Shown here piece after piece: positions 63,601 to 64,000 of a stretch of DNA of 64,000 nt. The notes beneath the pieces were generated by a model. That model saw only the letters and a list, made by a program, of their open reading frames with translations. It made no database searches and was not told the DNA's origin. The stretch's first letter is position 1; each line of letters opens with the position of its first letter. Position numbers and translations under genes: made by a program. Source of the stretch: Leuctra nigra (Eukaryota; Arthropoda; Insecta; Plecoptera; Leuctridae); contig OW203762.1 of NCBI GenBank assembly GCA_934045905.1, forward strand, positions 52,663,411 to 52,727,410. Reading direction: 5' to 3'.

Positions 63601-63780
63601 TCGGGCTATTATTTTGTTGCGAGACTTCCATTCACCTGACAGCAGGCAGTCACACCCACATATACTTAACCCTATCAGGTCATTTGGAGCAGTGCCCAAA
63701 AATTCACCGCGTACTGTAACTCGAGTCCCTGGCGGTCCCTCCTTTGGAGATATACCAGTAACAATAGGAGGAGGTCCCAT
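54520..63780 (-). CDS. Sec5: Sec5 / EXOC2, exocyst complex component 2 (7 coding exons)
   Basis: Sec5 is a core subunit of the octameric exocyst, which tethers secretory vesicles to the plasma membrane and is an effector of the small GTPase Ral. Joining 63780-63368, 63077-62054, 61341-61091, 59846-59472, 58438-58102, 57338-57094 and 54613-54520 gives 2739 nt, that is 912 residues plus stop. Human and fly proteins are about 900 residues long, so the model looks complete. Residues about 5-95 form the IPT/TIG Ral-binding domain, residues about 138-480 the conserved Sec5 helical region, and the rest the C-terminal rod. Every intron is GT-AG, and phases agree at all six junctions. The start is supported by an in-frame TAA two codons upstream of the ATG. 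Intron sizes are about 290, 712, 1244, 1033, 763 and 2480 bp. The gene lies at the right edge, so the promoter and any 5' UTR exons may be only partly inside the window. Identity is from recalled family sequence, not from a database search. Confidence 0.96.
55062..55207. mobile_element. MITE in Sec5 intron 6
   Basis: Left end GGGTCATTCCTGTACG and right end CGTACAGGAATCACACCC are inverse copies, followed inward by AGTCTCTTA and TAAGAGAGGT. About 146 bp, no coding capacity. Target duplication not resolved. Confidence 0.65.
55481..55640. mobile_element. diverged relative of the 49.1-kb MITE, in Sec5 intron 6
   Basis: It shares GGGTGCCTATTCTCAA at the left, TTAGCTGAATCCATT in the middle and TTCCGCATG with AACATTTCAACAAA at the right. 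Arms are partly decayed and shorter than in the other copy. Confidence 0.55.
56395..56462. repeat. simple CATATGGC/CTATTTGG repeat
   Basis: Short irregular repeats of GCGCATATGGC, GGCTATTTGG and CATATGGCAT, in Sec5 intron 6. Confidence 0.7.
56558..56847. mobile_element. long foldback element (near-perfect 282-bp hairpin) in Sec5 intron 6
   Basis: Arms of about 125-130 bp begin GCTGGGTTCCCATACTTCGC and end with its inverse. Only a few mismatches separate them, and the unpaired centre is short (around 56690-56720). Flanks are TTAA on the left and TTTA on the right. No coding capacity. It is likely related in type to the TTAA hairpin at 59.3 kb, since both begin with GCT and are nearly all stem. 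Confidence 0.87.
57094..57338 (-). CDS. Sec5: Sec5 exon 6
   Basis: This exon encodes residues 801-881 plus two bases of codon 882. The acceptor is GTGCCGCAG. The peptide runs VHRVSPSLVPRVLRQIVE and AEELSRLMSCVTRFSREG, then ends at TTDADN followed by a GTGAGC donor. Reading through the donor would stop at once after K (TGA at 57092-57090). That would make a plausible shorter protein lacking the last 30 residues, so intron 6 retention would truncate the C-terminus. Confidence 0.95.
57478..57740 (+). pseudogene. degenerate LINE ORF C-terminal fragment in Sec5 intron 5
   Basis: The plus-strand reading gives GKAEWVDQVRWDVEERGEEW, then a stop and frame-shifted remnants such as DRERWRGNMPRH. It resembles the same LINE C-terminal module as at 34.4 kb (W.D.V..D.EERG..W), but is broken. 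It lies antisense to the Sec5 transcript. The match is short and the call is tentative. Confidence 0.45.
58102..58438 (-). CDS. Sec5: Sec5 exon 5
   Basis: This exon encodes residues 688 (split) to 800. The acceptor is TTGATTTCCAG, and the exon opens with EDNQPSWEQRLLTTLGNC. It contains DRKILEAYLEHKSDPLVGTI and EPSMYLGRFDW, which are highly conserved in exocyst subunit 2, and ends VLAE|GTATCT. Codon use is GC-rich at third positions, unlike the AT-rich introns on both sides. Confidence 0.96.
59278..59444. mobile_element. TTAA-flanked perfect hairpin MITE in Sec5 intron 4
   Basis: Two 68-bp arms (59282-59349 and 59373-59440) are perfect inverse copies by eye, with a 23-nt loop between them. 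The element is flanked by TTAA on both sides, the target used by piggyBac-type transposases. Termini are GCTTGATTTACACGGGTC and the inverse. Each arm contains an internal perfect palindrome centred on TTGATCAA. It sits 21 bp from the exon 4 donor. Superfamily is inferred from TTAA only. Confidence 0.88.
59472..59846 (-). CDS. Sec5: Sec5 exon 4
   Basis: This exon encodes residues 563 (split) to 687, plus two bases of codon 688. The acceptor is ATGTTTCAG. The peptide includes HQTETWRIE, HGGITQLPAKFE and ELREAPLLD, all readily matched to Sec5. The donor GTAATT at 59471-59466 is weaker than the others in the gene. A perfect hairpin transposon (59282-59440, with flanking TTAA) sits only about 20 bp into the following intron. 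Confidence 0.95.
59983..60525. mobile_element. hAT-like non-autonomous element in Sec5 intron 3
   Basis: Termini are TAGGGGTGTGCGAATA and its inverse TATTCGCACACCCCTA. The flanks are an exact 8-bp direct repeat GAAATTAT (59975-59982 and 60526-60533), diagnostic of hAT-superfamily insertion. The 543-bp body is AT-rich with many copies of CGAATATTCG-type words near both ends, extending the inverted repeat. No transposase frame is present. Confidence 0.92.
60600..60690 (-). mobile_element. possible Penelope-like element fragment
   Basis: The minus strand reads TTGACAAAGCCCGTCGAGCG followed by CACGGACGAAATATCG. This resembles the ends of Penelope-like elements, where a hammerhead-type core (CTGANGA, stem, GAAA) occurs. 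Here the core is altered (TTGACAA), so a working ribozyme is doubtful. Short match, tentative. Confidence 0.3.
61091..61341 (-). CDS. Sec5: Sec5 exon 3
   Basis: This exon encodes residues 480-562 plus two bases of codon 563. The acceptor is TTCTCCTCAG and the exon opens RMILQTIEGFSLLLRAA. It closes with IFDLR across a TTGAG|GTGAGT donor. The segment carries the conserved linker with a WLPHCLRYVRSTYSSL motif, part of the C-terminal rod of the exocyst subunit. Confidence 0.94.
62054..63077 (-). CDS. Sec5: Sec5 exon 2: conserved Sec5 helical region
   Basis: This 1024-nt exon encodes residues 138-479. The acceptor is TTTTCCAG, and the split codon reads GAT (D), giving the family signature DKKFPEDDLLELF. 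Further on are the recognisable EHHHATTFDDLRAGLAFL and NALGVLQRFKFLFSLP segments of exocyst subunit 2. The exon ends HAQIK followed by GTATGT. The segment is strongly helical. No frameshift or stop was seen. Confidence 0.96.
63186..63310. mobile_element. 125-bp MITE in Sec5 intron 1 (family copy 2)
   Basis: It begins ATGGCGTTTTCGACTGG and ends with the inverse AAAACGCCAT. The reverse complement aligns along its length with the element at 49869-49990, sharing CCGCACTGGGGCT, GCACTGAAATGACGTCA and the ends. Intron 1 is only about 290 bp, so the element makes up over 40% of it. Confidence 0.82.
63368..63780 (-). CDS. Sec5: Sec5 exon 1: IPT/TIG Ral-binding domain
   Basis: This exon encodes residues 1-137 plus two bases of codon 138. 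It starts MGPPPIVTGISPKEGPPGTR, the typical opening of a Sec5 IPT/TIG fold (immunoglobulin-like, the Ral-GTP docking site), and ends in the conserved stretch SYQQEDPLGLSVEG. The donor is AATGA followed by GTATGT at 63367-63362. Upstream on the minus strand is TAAACTATGG, so the frame is closed just before the ATG and this is the first coding exon. Confidence 0.96.
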
Positions 63781-64000
63781 AGTTTACTGGAGACCGATTT
63801 AGTTCCTAACAAAGTGCAATGAACAAATAAATTAAGTTTAAAAATATGACACTTCACCATCAACACCCTCAAGTTTGACAAGAACATCCACGGCCTTCTA
63901 GATATTTGCGACCTTGCGTCTACGATCGTAGCTACAGTGAGCTGTGAGATTAGTTTTTGGCGGGATATTTCAAATCTGCTTTCGGAGATTGAGAGTAGGT
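63781..64000 (-). promoter_or_regulatory. Sec5 5' UTR and possible promoter region
   Basis: This lies directly upstream of the Sec5 start on the minus strand. GGTCTCCAG at 63795-63787 could be the acceptor of a 5' UTR intron, but the tract before it is not clearly pyrimidine-rich. No TATA box stands out. Confidence 0.3.

Overview
The window is animal nuclear DNA, most likely from an insect or another arthropod. It has spliced GT-AG genes, long non-coding stretches, many short inverted-repeat DNA transposons, a LINE, a 5S-rRNA-headed SINE and abundant minisatellites. It also contains one assembly gap of exactly 200 N (30863-31062). The species cannot be fixed from the sequence; a hemimetabolous insect is only a guess. 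No bacterial operons, CRISPR arrays or phage genes are present.

The one confidently readable host gene is Sec5/EXOC2 (exocyst complex subunit 2). It lies on the minus strand in seven coding exons between 63780 (start codon) and 54520 (stop codon). All splice sites are GT-AG, reading phase is kept at every junction, and the spliced product is 912 residues, close to the family length. Exon 1 holds the Ral-binding IPT/TIG domain. The short last exon was found by matching the conserved Sec5 C-terminus. Its stop codon falls inside a 115-bp tandem repeat that continues into the 3' UTR. Every intron except intron 2 holds at least one transposable-element relic: two TTAA-flanked hairpins, a hAT-type element with an exact 8-bp target duplication, a LINE tail, a possible Penelope-like fragment and other miniature inverted-repeat elements.

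The left 54 kb is mostly gene-poor. It holds a 5'-truncated non-LTR retrotransposon with an intact reverse transcriptase (3383-5950), a hAT-type element (7455-7841), a second LINE tail (34315-34670), foldback elements, a 5S-derived SINE (49468-49858) and several minisatellites. The main arrays are a 31-bp array near 2.2 kb, a 109-bp array of about 16 copies at 13.2-14.9 kb, a 32/34/36-bp array at 19.9-20.5 kb, a 30/31-bp alternating array of about 49 copies at 21.1-22.6 kb, and a 27-bp array at 39.4 kb. Two isolated exon-like stretches on the minus strand (9388-9497 and 34893-35061) have splice signals and coding-like codon use and could belong to an unidentified gene.

Most long open frames in the arrays are by-products of repeats that lack stop codons and are not proposed as genes. 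Across the window the palindromes TGACGTCA and GTCACGTGAC, and long G or C runs, occur far more often than chance would predict.
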